The notes under the pieces are model-generated. The model had not been told where the DNA came from, did not search any database, and saw only the letters and a program-made list of their open reading frames with translations. A stretch of 64,000 nt of DNA. Origin: Paenibacillus lycopersici (GTDB lineage Bacteria; Bacillota; Bacilli; Paenibacillales; Paenibacillaceae). How positions within the stretch are numbered: position 1 is the first letter of the stretch; the number at the start of each line of letters is the position of its first letter. The position numbers and the translations under genes were made by a program. The stretch lies in assembly GCF_010119935.1 (NCBI RefSeq), contig NZ_CP048209.1, positions 4,095,001-4,159,000 of the forward strand. Reading direction: 5' to 3'. This document shows, piece by piece, positions 24,713-33,372 of the stretch.

Positions 24713-26280
24713 TAGTAACCGGACGCCCTCCCCTTAATCGTCATGTCGTACACTTCGCAGAGCTCGTCCCGGTTGTTGCGGAAGATAATCTGGAAGTAGT
24801 ACGAATTCTTACAGAAAATCAGCGGCGTCGGCGCGCTGACCAAATCGGTGTAATCCAAATTCGCCCATGCAGCCCTGTCCCACTGCGTCACGTCCCAGGT
24901 CATATACTGATTCTGCAGCGCGCTGGCGACGTCGGCTCGCGAGCTGTAGAAGATAATCGAGACATCTAGGCTGGACTTCGTCGCATATTGCCGCGCATTG
25001 ATGATCAGTTCATCCAAGACGGACATCTTACCTGACGACTCGAATTTGATCATGTCCGACACCCGTATCATGTCGGTTGGCGTTCCGCTTGTCTTCGCCG
25101 CGTCGTTCCAGTCGGTACCCAGCGTGGCATCGAATTTATGCAGAAGCCCTGTTTCACCGGCATAATAGAGCACGCCGCTGCGCGCGAAACCGGCCGCCTT
25201 GATGTTCGTCCACGGGTACCATTCACGGTTGCGGACGTCGTAGGCGTAGCATAGACGCTCTGTGCCACGATTGATCTGAAGCAGGTACAGGCTTGTGATG
25301 GCATCGAAGTACCCGACAACGCCTGCCTTCTCAGCATCCGTCAGGCCGATCGCGTCCCAGTCCAGCTTGTCGACGGTGATGGATCGCGTCGCATAGCGGC
25401 GGGAACCGGTATCCATAAGCTGCGTATCGTAGATCTCATAGACGCCGTCATCCGATAAATACGCGACGCTCTGTGTGCCGTCTGGATACGTCAAACGATC
25501 GATCGACCTCGGCGCAACGACGCCGGCCTTCGTATTGAGGAACTGGTTGCCCTCGAAGTCGTCGAAGCTGGAACCGAACAATACGCCCCAGCCGCGGCGC
25601 ATCGGAAGCATCAGCACATTGTCGAACGCAATGCCGGTGCCGTTCACATAATCGTTCTGTCGCACCCAGCGCTCCCACTGGACGGAAGGGTAGTAGTCGA
25701 ACGTGTAGCGCTTGCTGTACCACACCGTATCGCTGCCGTCGCTCACCATGACGTGCCCTTGGTAGCTCCAGCAGTACTTCATCCCCTTACCGTGAAGCGT
25801 CGACAGAATGTTCGGCGGGTTCGGGCTCGGGTCATCGGCGGCAGGCGTAATCTGCGCAACGCTGAATGCCGTGTCGTTGTAGGCCTTGATTGTCCCGGTG
25901 TCCGTAATGATCTTGCGGCTGACGCTGTTGGCGTCCGTGAAGTCAACATCGGACATGTCGGCGCTCGCCAACGCGCCGGATGCCGCTTGCAGCGCCGTGC
26001 CATTGAAGCGATACAGCGTCGTGCCTGCCGTCGCGATAACCTTATCTGTCGCCCCTGTGCGATAGACCGTCAGGCGCTTGATCGGATTACCCAGCGGCGT
26101 CACCGTCACAGGGACGCTACCGGGGCGCTTGGCGCTCGGCCCGATCCGGCCTTGCGGCTGAACGCTGTTGAGCAGCAAGCGGGCTTGATTCTGCGCTAGT
26201 GCGGTTGGCTGGGAGACGGTATTGACGCCGCCGGAGACGCTCAGATTAACGGTCAGCGGCTGTTGAATCCCGCTTGGCAT
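24712..26280 (-). CDS. Tail hub / packaged-DNA stabilisation protein (P22 gp10-like)
   Basis: The 522-residue beta-rich protein begins with LSVSGGVNTVSQPTALAQNQARLLLNSVQ and carries many repeated short strands (for example GSSFDDFEGNQFLN, LYYAGETGLLHKFD). This is the pattern of podovirus tail nozzle/stabilisation proteins that close the portal after packaging. Gene order (portal, scaffold, coat, adaptor, this, fibre) agrees. Family name is by resemblance. Confidence 0.65.
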   Translation of the reverse strand: MPSGIQQPLTVNLSVSGGVNTVSQPTALAQNQARLLLNSVQPQGRIGPSAKRPGSVPVTVTPLGNPIKRLTVYRTGATDKVIATAGTTLYRFNGTALQAASGALASADMSDVDFTDANSVSRKIITDTGTIKAYNDTAFSVAQITPAADDPSPNPPNILSTLHGKGMKYCWSYQGHVMVSDGSDTVWYSKRYTFDYYPSVQWERWVRQNDYVNGTGIAFDNVLMLPMRRGWGVLFGSSFDDFEGNQFLNTKAGVVAPRSIDRLTYPDGTQSVAYLSDDGVYEIYDTQLMDTGSRRYATRSITVDKLDWDAIGLTDAEKAGVVGYFDAITSLYLLQINRGTERLCYAYDVRNREWYPWTNIKAAGFARSGVLYYAGETGLLHKFDATLGTDWNDAAKTSGTPTDMIRVSDMIKFESSGKMSVLDELIINARQYATKSSLDVSIIFYSSRADVASALQNQYMTWDVTQWDRAAWANLDYTDLVSAPTPLIFCKNSYYFQIIFRNNRDELCEVYDMTIKGRASGY

Positions 26281-26931
26281 CTATCCGTCCCCCTTGGCTT
26301 TCGGCACGTCAGCGAAGCTCGGCGGGCTGCCGCCGGGAGCCGCGCCTCTGGCGGAGATTGCCGCCTGCACGATCTCGGCGTAACCGGACCGCGCCGCGCC
26401 TTCCATCGCGTTCGCTTCTTCGTAGAAGTTCTTCACGTTCTTCACGAGCGCCGATATCTCCATGATCAGCGGCTTGTATCCGCTCTCCGGCATATCCACG
26501 GGGTCCGACTCCTGCGTTACGATACGCGGGTACCGCAGATACTTCAGCTTGAACGACCCGGACAGCCCGCGAATATGAATCGGCTGGTTCGGCCCCTCGC
26601 AGTACCAGCCGACGGCCGACGTGTCCAGGTAGCGCTGCGGTGCCTCTTCTTCCGAGCCGTCGACGTTCACCTTGATCAGGCGCAGCGGCTCGAACATGTT
26701 CGTGATGGCGGCATTCCCCCTTGTGAAGGAGGCATTGCCGTCCGCGCTGATCGCTATGGTATCGCTCGTCTCCGCGTTGTAGCAGAGCCGTGCAAGGTTC
26801 CAGAGCGCGACGTTCATGAACTGCAGCAACGTCTGGTTCTGGCTGGTGCTGTCAGATCCCAGATAGTCGATATCCATCTTGTTTACTGTCCGTACAACGG
26901 ACAGAATTTGACCCGCATTCCAAGTATTCAT
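26281..26931 (-). CDS. Virion protein of unknown role in the head-tail region
   Basis: A 216-residue protein with no family I can name. It is mixed alpha/beta with a helical, Ala-rich C terminus. It overlaps the preceding 59-residue gene by 4 bp, and the tail-hub gene follows immediately, so it is probably a connector or tail component. Confidence 0.6.
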   Translation of the reverse strand: MNTWNAGQILSVVRTVNKMDIDYLGSDSTSQNQTLLQFMNVALWNLARLCYNAETSDTIAISADGNASFTRGNAAITNMFEPLRLIKVNVDGSEEEAPQRYLDTSAVGWYCEGPNQPIHIRGLSGSFKLKYLRYPRIVTQESDPVDMPESGYKPLIMEISALVKNVKNFYEEANAMEGAARSGYAEIVQAAISARGAAPGGSPPSFADVPKAKGDG

Positions 26932-27107
26932 CGAACCACCTCATAGACGGTGCATTTATTGTCTGCGCAATAATTGACCGTGGACGAATGCCGAATCGCC
27001 GCGGTCGGCGTCTCCGTCTCGACAACCGGCGTCATCAAGCCGTAAATCGGCATCAGCTCGCCTGTCTCTTCGATGCGGACAGCACATGTAAATTGATAAG
27101 GCTTCAC
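26928..27107 (-). CDS. Small phage protein with two cysteines
   Basis: A 59-residue product (start KPYQFTCAVRIEETGEL, end SSTVNYCADNKCTVYEVVR) from a GTG at 27107 that overlaps the adaptor stop codon as GTGA. Longer reading to 27191 would lie inside the adaptor gene and is not supported. No family known. Confidence 0.55.
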   Translation of the reverse strand: MKPYQFTCAVRIEETGELMPIYGLMTPVVETETPTAAIRHSSTVNYCADNKCTVYEVVR

Positions 27108-27682
27108 CAGTTCCTCGCCGCCTTCCGAACGCTCGCCTGTTTGTGCCGCTTCTGCATGTCCACCTTGAAGCGTCGCTGTGCATCGTCCCATACGGCAAAA
27201 TAACGTTCAATCAATCCCTGGCTTCCGCCGACGTTCGGTAGCGCGAGAATCATCGCTGCGGCATACGACGCAACCGCCTGCGCATAGCGGGCATCAATCG
27301 GCAAGGTGTCCGTCTCCGCGACCATCTCAGATGGATAAGCGTAATAGTAGAGGTTCAGCGTCACAGCGCTGCCCGGTGTCGGCGAGATAACTAGCTCGTT
27401 CCCATAGACGCCGAAGCCGTAACGGCCATCGAGAGGATCGATCAGCGGGTAGCTGCAGCTCGGATTCTCCAGCTCCGTTAGAGCGATCGGCGACTTGAAA
27501 TCAACCGGCAATGGATATCTGCTCGTGCCGGGAACCGTCGTAACGGTTTGCTTCGCCTGCAGCTTGGCGTCGCCGGCCATCTGCATGACGGCGTCATTGA
27601 GAAGAACGCGCATATGCTGCTGGTCGCGGTACGCGCCGCCGGTCAATTGCATCACGCGGTCTTTCAACTCGCGAAGAAACAT
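27104..27682 (-). CDS. Head-tail adaptor protein
   Basis: A 192-residue protein with N-terminal helices (LRELKDRVMQLTG, HMRVLLNDAVMQM), a central beta part (YPLPVDFKSPIALTELE ... VISPTPGSAVTLNLYYYAYP) and C-terminal helices. This is the layout of podovirus adaptors (P22 gp4 / T7 gp11 type) that bind the portal ring. Position after the capsid genes fits. Confidence 0.68.
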   Translation of the reverse strand: MFLRELKDRVMQLTGGAYRDQQHMRVLLNDAVMQMAGDAKLQAKQTVTTVPGTSRYPLPVDFKSPIALTELENPSCSYPLIDPLDGRYGFGVYGNELVISPTPGSAVTLNLYYYAYPSEMVAETDTLPIDARYAQAVASYAAAMILALPNVGGSQGLIERYFAVWDDAQRRFKVDMQKRHKQASVRKAARNW

Positions 27683-27696
27683 CGGCCATCCCTCCT

Positions 27697-28044
27697 TTAC
27701 GCAATGCTCCGGCTCGGCTTATGACTGAATGAGCTGATCAGGTTCTCGGCCATGTCCGTTGCCATATCTGTTACCTTCGCATCCTGGCGGCGCTGTTTGG
27801 CCGCCTCTGCCGCGCGCAGCTCGTCGAAGGCGTTATACCGTTCCGGATTGATCCGGTACGCCTCGCGCTCTTGGCGGGCGTCCAGCTCTCCGAGCGGAAC
27901 CGTCCATGCCGTGTATTCGTCGCCGAGCCGATCTACGGCAATGATGCGGTGCAGGGCGCGCCTGTGATCAAAGTCGATGCGGATGATCTTCGGATCAATC
28001 TCCCGAAGCCGCCGCTCGATATCGTGTACATCGTATTGAGCCAT
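27697..28044 (-). CDS. Phage protein of unknown function after the capsid gene
   Basis: A 115-residue, highly charged protein (AQYDVHDIERRLREIDPKIIRIDFD ... VPLGELDARQEREAYRINPERY). ATG at 28044 behind TAGGAGGG. Possibly a head completion or decoration factor by position only. Confidence 0.55.
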   Translation of the reverse strand: MAQYDVHDIERRLREIDPKIIRIDFDHRRALHRIIAVDRLGDEYTAWTVPLGELDARQEREAYRINPERYNAFDELRAAEAAKQRRQDAKVTDMATDMAENLISSFSHKPSRSIA

Positions 28045-28055
28045 ACGATCCCTCC

Positions 28056-28090
28056 TAAAAAGAAAAGGGAGAGCCCGCAGACCCTCCCCT
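28056..28090 (-). terminator. Terminator after the major capsid gene
   Basis: On the minus strand GGGAG pairs with CTCCC around a 12-nt loop, followed by TTTTCTTTTT. Confidence 0.8.
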
Positions 28091-28098
28091 AACATGAA

Positions 28099-29280
28099 TT
28101 ACACCGCGTAGCCTGGTGCCTCCGTCAGATCCATCAGCGCCGTGTGCGCGTTCCGCTTGTACGTGACAAGCGTCTCGTAGCAGAACATCGTCGCGGCGTA
28201 CTTATCGTAACCAGGTACCGGTGCCAGAGCTGCACCCTTGTCGTCTTCCATCCATTCGAAGTCGGACAGCTGATACAGGTCGATTTCGCCAGAGTCGACG
28301 AAGAACATGCGATTGCTCTCATGATAGCGATCGACGAAGATCGGCAGGCCGTCGTACTCCAGGACGTTTTCGCCGCCTTCCAGCGTCATCGGTTTGGTGT
28401 AGCGTACGTTCTGCTGCAGCAAAGCTTCGTACGCTGCGCGGACGCCGTAGGACGTTGTGATCCAATCGATCTTGCCGCCTTCCAACTCGGCTGTGTCAAT
28501 CGCCTGGCGCATCAGCAGCTGCGAAATAGCGCGCGGCGTGCCGCCGTTTGCAAGAACAGAAGGCTTCCACCACGGATTGCTTGCCGGATCGATACCTTGA
28601 AGCTGCAAGGAAGCACTCATAATGCCGCCGATCCCCATCGCCTCGTTATTCAGGTCGCCAGTAACGACAGCATAATCGGTCGCGGCCGTCGTTACGGCTG
28701 CGCCATCGATCGTGATGGTCTTGTTCGCCTTGTCGAGGTTGGTAATCGTACGCCCTGTCTGCGTGACGGTACCGCTGTTGTTGACGATGTCGATCTTCAT
28801 GCCGATCTGAAAGTACTTGATCTTGTCGACCGTCAGCGTGTTAACCGATGTGTTGACCGCGAACGTGCCGATGCGGCCCGTGCCGTCGCCGAACAGTGCG
28901 CGGGAACGCTGGTCCTTCAGGTCGCGGACCAGTCCCTTCATCTCACTTTCGACCGCGCGAATGAATGCACCCTTGTCGTTGCGCATCGCCTTGATCGTCG
29001 GGCCAGAAATCTCGATGCCGCCGTACAAATACCTGACGTTAGCCGTCGTCTCCTTGTACTTCTGGTTGCCGGCCGTCGGAAGCGCCGCTCCCTCTGCACG
29101 GTAGCCGACGCTATTGTTGCGGCCGTAGTGGAGAGGCACGAAGAACCGCTTGCCGGTTGCTTCCTGCTTATTCTGCACCAGACGCTTGGTGACCGGGTTG
29201 TCGTTGTTGAGTTGTTCGCGTACAGGGCCATGATAATCTTCTTTAAATACCGCGTTCGCGGCTGCCAAATCAAATGCCAT
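28099..29280 (-). CDS. Major capsid protein
   Basis: The 393-residue protein lies directly after the scaffold gene and before a terminator, the usual place for a highly expressed coat gene. The N-arm (NAVFKEDYHGPVREQLNNDNPVTKRLVQNK) and the P-domain-like helices with an inserted beta domain (about 160-215) fit an HK97-fold coat protein of the P22/coat-5 kind. There is no prohead protease gene, so maturation likely follows a scaffold-release route. Confidence 0.82.
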   Translation of the reverse strand: MAFDLAAANAVFKEDYHGPVREQLNNDNPVTKRLVQNKQEATGKRFFVPLHYGRNNSVGYRAEGAALPTAGNQKYKETTANVRYLYGGIEISGPTIKAMRNDKGAFIRAVESEMKGLVRDLKDQRSRALFGDGTGRIGTFAVNTSVNTLTVDKIKYFQIGMKIDIVNNSGTVTQTGRTITNLDKANKTITIDGAAVTTAATDYAVVTGDLNNEAMGIGGIMSASLQLQGIDPASNPWWKPSVLANGGTPRAISQLLMRQAIDTAELEGGKIDWITTSYGVRAAYEALLQQNVRYTKPMTLEGGENVLEYDGLPIFVDRYHESNRMFFVDSGEIDLYQLSDFEWMEDDKGAALAPVPGYDKYAATMFCYETLVTYKRNAHTALMDLTEAPGYAV

Positions 29281-29297
29281 AGTTGTCCATCCTCCAA

Positions 29298-30059
29298 TTA
29301 ATCGGTTGTGCTCATGCGCTGCATCGCGCGGGCTCGCGCTTCCGCAAACGTCTTCGGCGCCGTGCTGGCCGCCTGCCCCTGAGCCATGGAGCCTGTTACT
29401 GTTGGGATGCTGCCCTTTGCGCCGAGTAGCTTCTTCATCCCGTTCTTCTCCGCGTCGGCAATCTGCTTCTCGAGCTGGTCATGCCGAACAGCCTTGAACG
29501 CGATGTCCAAAGCTTTTTGCATGTTGCCTGGGTCGATTGGAATGCCGCTGTCCACGAGAAACTGATTGAGCGCCTTGGCATCGACGCCCTTCTCGGCAGC
29601 GAATGCATTCACGCCGTCCCAATAGGTGCGCTCCATCTGCCCCCGCTGCTGTTGCTGGGTCAACTCGTCCGCTTGCGCAGCCTTGGCCTCAAGCTCCTGC
29701 AGCCTGCGCATGACCTCGACAGGAACCTGCTGCTGATCAGCCTGCTCTTGCAGACGCTCCAACTCAACACGCTCTCGCAACGTCAGCGCGTCCATTCCGT
29801 TAAGCTGGGCGAAGTAATCACTGACCTGTTTGTGCGTGTCGTAGTCCTTGAACCGTTCGGCGTACTCGTTCTCGATCTTGGCACGCTCAGCGGCCAGTCG
29901 TTTCGCGAATGCCTTGTCGGCTCCTTGGCCGGCATCCTGTTCACCGGCGGTTGAAACTTCCTCTTGTGTCCCGGCGGCAGACACGTCATCAACGCCCGAA
30001 GCAGCCTCTTCACCATCGGCGAAAAGCTGCAGGTTAAGCGGGAAACGATACTTTGTCAT
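29298..30059 (-). CDS. Scaffolding protein
   Basis: A 253-residue, very charged, Gln/Glu/Ala-rich helical protein with long coiled-coil-like segments (about 45-130), starting TKYRFPLNLQLFADGEE, the common start of Firmicute phage scaffolds. The ATG at 30059 follows AGGAGG. Located between portal and coat genes. Confidence 0.85.
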   Translation of the reverse strand: MTKYRFPLNLQLFADGEEAASGVDDVSAAGTQEEVSTAGEQDAGQGADKAFAKRLAAERAKIENEYAERFKDYDTHKQVSDYFAQLNGMDALTLRERVELERLQEQADQQQVPVEVMRRLQELEAKAAQADELTQQQQRGQMERTYWDGVNAFAAEKGVDAKALNQFLVDSGIPIDPGNMQKALDIAFKAVRHDQLEKQIADAEKNGMKKLLGAKGSIPTVTGSMAQGQAASTAPKTFAEARARAMQRMSTTD

Positions 30060-30121
30060 GAGAAATCCTCCTAGTGGGCGGCGCAACTCCACCATCAACG
30101 CCGACGAATAAATGGCATGAG

Positions 30122-30151
30122 AAAAGGCCACCGCAGTCTCAGCGATGGCCT
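30122..30151 (-). terminator. Terminator before the scaffold gene
   Basis: AGGCCATCGC and GCGGTGGCCT pair on the minus strand, then TTTTCTC. It may tune portal versus scaffold/capsid expression. Confidence 0.7.
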
Positions 30152-30176
30152 AGCCTTGTCGTGCTATTGAACTTCG

Positions 30177-30371
30177 TTAATTCAAAAATCCTCTGTCGTC
30201 TATGTCCGCATAACTGAAAGACCCGTAATCGATGTGATTGGTATTAAAATACTCGCTCACCTTATCAACCAGCATCTGGCAAGTATCCTTCTTGACCGGA
30301 TATGCATCTCCATCAACGACAATGCTCTGTTGTAGAGCCCACGCTACCGCCTCGGCTGTTTCTTCTGGCAT
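30177..30371 (-). CDS. Small phage protein (64 aa)
   Basis: Helical acidic product (VAWALQQSIVVDGDAYPVKKDTCQMLVDKV). It follows the 141-residue gene with a 1-bp overlap. No family recognised. Confidence 0.5.
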   Translation of the reverse strand: MPEETAEAVAWALQQSIVVDGDAYPVKKDTCQMLVDKVSEYFNTNHIDYGSFSYADIDDRGFLN

Positions 30372-30796
30372 TAGTTTGGCACCCCCACGACTTTTATTGT
30401 TATAGAACCCGAAGTTGGGGCGACGGATGCGGAGATTCTCAATGCCAACGACTCGAACGGCCTGTCAAGACAAGGCAACGCGGTATTAAGAAGATAATAA
30501 GTGCTGCCTTTTGGAACAGTTATTTGTGCCACCGCCCATGCTGTCCCATTCCATTGCTGAATGTTCTGGGGCGCTCCTAAATCAAGCTTTTGTAGCGTCA
30601 CTGAGATATCTTGATCCATGGAGTTGAATGCCCAAATCTGAAATCTTTGAAACCCGGACAGATCGAGATTGGGGCGATAGTTATTGGTATCTCGAATCGC
30701 AAAGGCGTTCTCGTAATACTGAACGCCTAGCGGAATATTTCTACCAACTACCCAGACTTCATCCTGCACGCTGCCGTCATTCTGTATCTTGTGCAC
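30371..30796 (-). CDS. Beta-rich phage protein downstream of portal
   Basis: A 141-residue protein with repeated beta-type segments (ISVTLQKLDLGAP, WAVAQITVPKGSTYYLL, LALRISASVAPTSGSITIKVVGVPN). The strand-rich C terminus suggests a virion decoration or surface protein. It starts directly after the portal stop codon. Confidence 0.55.
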   Translation of the reverse strand: MHKIQNDGSVQDEVWVVGRNIPLGVQYYENAFAIRDTNNYRPNLDLSGFQRFQIWAFNSMDQDISVTLQKLDLGAPQNIQQWNGTAWAVAQITVPKGSTYYLLNTALPCLDRPFESLALRISASVAPTSGSITIKVVGVPN

Positions 30797-32902
30797 CTAC
30801 ATCCCTCCTTGCCGCTGGAGCGCGGCGTCATTTTGAGCGGCCATCTCCTGCATCCGAATATGATGATCTTGCATCTTCGCAGCCTGCTCATGCTGATGCT
30901 GCTTGTCCGCTTCCTCGGCTTGCTGTCGGGCCTGCTGCTCAGCCTCTGCCGCTTGTTGCTGCTGTGCTTGCATCTGCGGCGCTTGGAGCGCCTGCTGGTG
31001 CTCAGCGACGTGCTGATCGACCAGCGCCTGCAACTCCGGCGGAAGCTCGTCGTATTCGTCGCTTTTGCGGTATCGGTTGTGCGCGGCGATATGCACTTCG
31101 TGATCGTAGAAATCCCGCACGACCGGGAGCTTCACGGGCGGCTGCGGCGGCTGAAACATCGACGTGTCCATCCCCCGTTGCGCCAGAGCGGCCGCCTGCT
31201 CCTGATACCCCTGCATCTGTTGCTGGTACTGAATGAGCGCTTGAACCGTCGCCTCATCGCCGAATGCCTGCTGGTACAGCCGATTCTCGGTCAGCGCCTT
31301 GTTCTCGTCTTGCTCGGTATCGTCAAAATATTGAGTCGCGATCGACTCGCCGAGCATGCGGACGACGCGGCGGCTGTCCGGTTGGCCGGTCTGCGGGTTG
31401 TTGAACAGGCCAGCACCGTACATCTGCATGACCTTCTCGTCTTGTACGGCTTTCAGCGTCGGCATGCTGGATCCCGGCACGACGTCAACGACCTCTCCAC
31501 CGGTCAAGTCGGCACCCATGAACGAAAATGCTTCAATCTCTCCATTCTCTCCAGTGATGGACAACTGCTGCTCTTCGGGAAAATGCTTCTGTACGAGCCG
31601 TAGCACCTTCTCGCCCCAAATCTTGATGCCGTCCTCATACGACTGCACCAGCAGCGCGAGCTTAGTTTCATCCTGCTCCACCTGCAGTTGCAGCCCGCCA
31701 AGCGTGTTATTGCCCCTCGGTGTCGCGCCCTGGCTGATCTCATGCGCGCCGGAGATGTCCTCCATGTCCGATTCGTCGCGCTCCATGGCTGCTTGCCAGC
31801 CGTTGTCTACCGATGCGCCCTGGACACGTTCAGGCTTCGAAGAACCAATCGGCGTATACGTGACGATGCCGCCGATCTCGTTGACCAATTCCTCGTCATC
31901 CACGCTCCCCTCCGGCTTAAGCCAGAGCGGATTGCCCATCTCTTCGAGGATGCGTGCCTCTGCCGTGCGCTTGATGTTGTAGGACTTCTGCGGCGTGGTC
32001 AGGTCCGTCACCATGCCCGTTGCTACCGCTGTACCGGGGAGCGGAATGGCCGGGAATAGGATGTACGGGAACTCGCCGGGGTCTGTGCTGTTCTCGAGCT
32101 CCTTATCGCCGGCGATGACGATCCGACGGCCATTCGGGTACCGGCGGCACGGCAGCTCCCAGTAGTCGTACAGCCAGGCGTGATGCTTGTACGTCTTATT
32201 CTTGGCTGAGCCGAGTCCGCCGTCGAACGAGTTGCGGACCGTGATATCGCCTTCCGGCGCTACCTCGACGCCCCAATCATCCTCGATCTGGTCGACGTCA
32301 ACGGGGATTCGTTCGACCACCCATTTGATTTCCTCGGGGCTCTCGGCGTTCGGATCGACGTAAAGCGAGAACTGATCCCGAACGACAGTAACGATCTTAC
32401 CTGTCTTCGTCGGCACCTCGGCATCTTCCATCCCGGTCAACATGTCTGGCTCGACGGCGATGTCGTCGCCCTGGTTCTTATCGACGTAGACCTTAAGCGC
32501 GGGGAAGCCGTCCAGTAGCATGAAGAACTTCAACCGTCGTGTCTTCGCGTCCATCTTGTCCTCTGTCCACTGGAACGTCAGATACTTGAAGCCCGCCTTC
32601 GCCGTCTCGATCCGGTCAATATCGTTGGTATCCGGCTTGACTTCAAGCTGCACACGGTTCTTACACAACTTGGAGAGCAGCGTCAGAATGGCCGGCTTGA
32701 TCTTGTTGAACGTCAGCCGCACCTCGCCTGGCCGCAGCTCGGGAACGTACACCTGCCGGGCTACTCTGTCCCAGCTAATCCATTGCTTGGACGAATAAAA
32801 GGACCGGTTGATCTGCACCTGCCGCAAGATCGACCAGTCCTCTGCTTCTTCGAAGCGTTCCTTCACGAATGTTATGCTGTCTTGCTTCTTGCCCTTTGCC
32901 AA
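30797..32902 (-). CDS. Portal protein (P22/T7-like, long form)
   Basis: The 701-residue protein is in the size range of podovirus portals. The N-terminal half contains RSFYSSKQWISWDR, LTFNKIKPAILTLLSKL and AKAGFKYLTFQWTEDKMDAKTRR, as in P22-type portals. The last ~110 residues are Gln/Ala-rich coiled coil (about 590-700), like the barrel of P22 gp1. It forms the DNA entry ring and packaging motor dock with the terminase. Confidence 0.85.
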   Translation of the reverse strand: MAKGKKQDSITFVKERFEEAEDWSILRQVQINRSFYSSKQWISWDRVARQVYVPELRPGEVRLTFNKIKPAILTLLSKLCKNRVQLEVKPDTNDIDRIETAKAGFKYLTFQWTEDKMDAKTRRLKFFMLLDGFPALKVYVDKNQGDDIAVEPDMLTGMEDAEVPTKTGKIVTVVRDQFSLYVDPNAESPEEIKWVVERIPVDVDQIEDDWGVEVAPEGDITVRNSFDGGLGSAKNKTYKHHAWLYDYWELPCRRYPNGRRIVIAGDKELENSTDPGEFPYILFPAIPLPGTAVATGMVTDLTTPQKSYNIKRTAEARILEEMGNPLWLKPEGSVDDEELVNEIGGIVTYTPIGSSKPERVQGASVDNGWQAAMERDESDMEDISGAHEISQGATPRGNNTLGGLQLQVEQDETKLALLVQSYEDGIKIWGEKVLRLVQKHFPEEQQLSITGENGEIEAFSFMGADLTGGEVVDVVPGSSMPTLKAVQDEKVMQMYGAGLFNNPQTGQPDSRRVVRMLGESIATQYFDDTEQDENKALTENRLYQQAFGDEATVQALIQYQQQMQGYQEQAAALAQRGMDTSMFQPPQPPVKLPVVRDFYDHEVHIAAHNRYRKSDEYDELPPELQALVDQHVAEHQQALQAPQMQAQQQQAAEAEQQARQQAEEADKQHQHEQAAKMQDHHIRMQEMAAQNDAALQRQGGM

Positions 32903-32917
32903 GTGCCAACACCTACC

Positions 32918-33112
32918 TTATCCGTCGCCTGTTTCGCGTTGCTTGGTCAGCTTGATCGCGTATCCCGGCACCGTGACCTCCGTAATCGTAAACGGCAAAA
33001 AGCTGATGTCTGGATGCTTGACCGGGTCCGTGCCGATGGCGTATGCGGCGTCTTCACTCTCAGATGCGACATACCTGCGCGTTGTGCCGATTGCTAGCTC
33101 AAATAGTTTCAT
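32918..33112 (-). CDS. Small phage protein (64 aa)
   Basis: A short product (KLFELAIGTTRRYVASESEDAAYAIG) between the coiled-coil protein and the portal gene. Its pattern of strands with an Asp/Glu loop is seen in small packaging-module proteins. Function unknown. Confidence 0.5.
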   Translation of the reverse strand: MKLFELAIGTTRRYVASESEDAAYAIGTDPVKHPDISFLPFTITEVTVPGYAIKLTKQRETGDG

Positions 33113-33123
33113 GGGTCATCCTC

Positions 33124-33372
33124 CTATGAGATAAAATCAATTGGCTCTTCCTTTCCTTCTGGCGGCTGCTCGGCGCGCTTCTCACGGATCACCTTGCCCG
33201 CGTAGGCTTCGAAGCTCGGCGCCTGAATGCGGTCGAGCAAGTCGCGTCGCTCTGCCGCCCAGTGTGCCTCAAGCTCGCTCAGCTTCCGCTCAGCGCGGCT
33301 ACGCTCGATGTGCAGCTGGCACAAGAGCAGAAACACGATAGCTCCCATCGTGATAATGATCGTACTCATCAT
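33124..33372 (-). CDS. Membrane-anchored coiled-coil phage protein
   Basis: An 82-residue product with one N-terminal transmembrane segment (about 4-18) followed by a charged coiled coil (ERSRAERKLSELEAHWAAERRDLL) and a disordered tail. It overlaps the terminase stop codon by 4 bp. A spanin-like or packaging-site anchor role is possible but not shown. Confidence 0.55.
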   Translation of the reverse strand: MMSTIIITMGAIVFLLLCQLHIERSRAERKLSELEAHWAAERRDLLDRIQAPSFEAYAGKVIREKRAEQPPEGKEEPIDFIS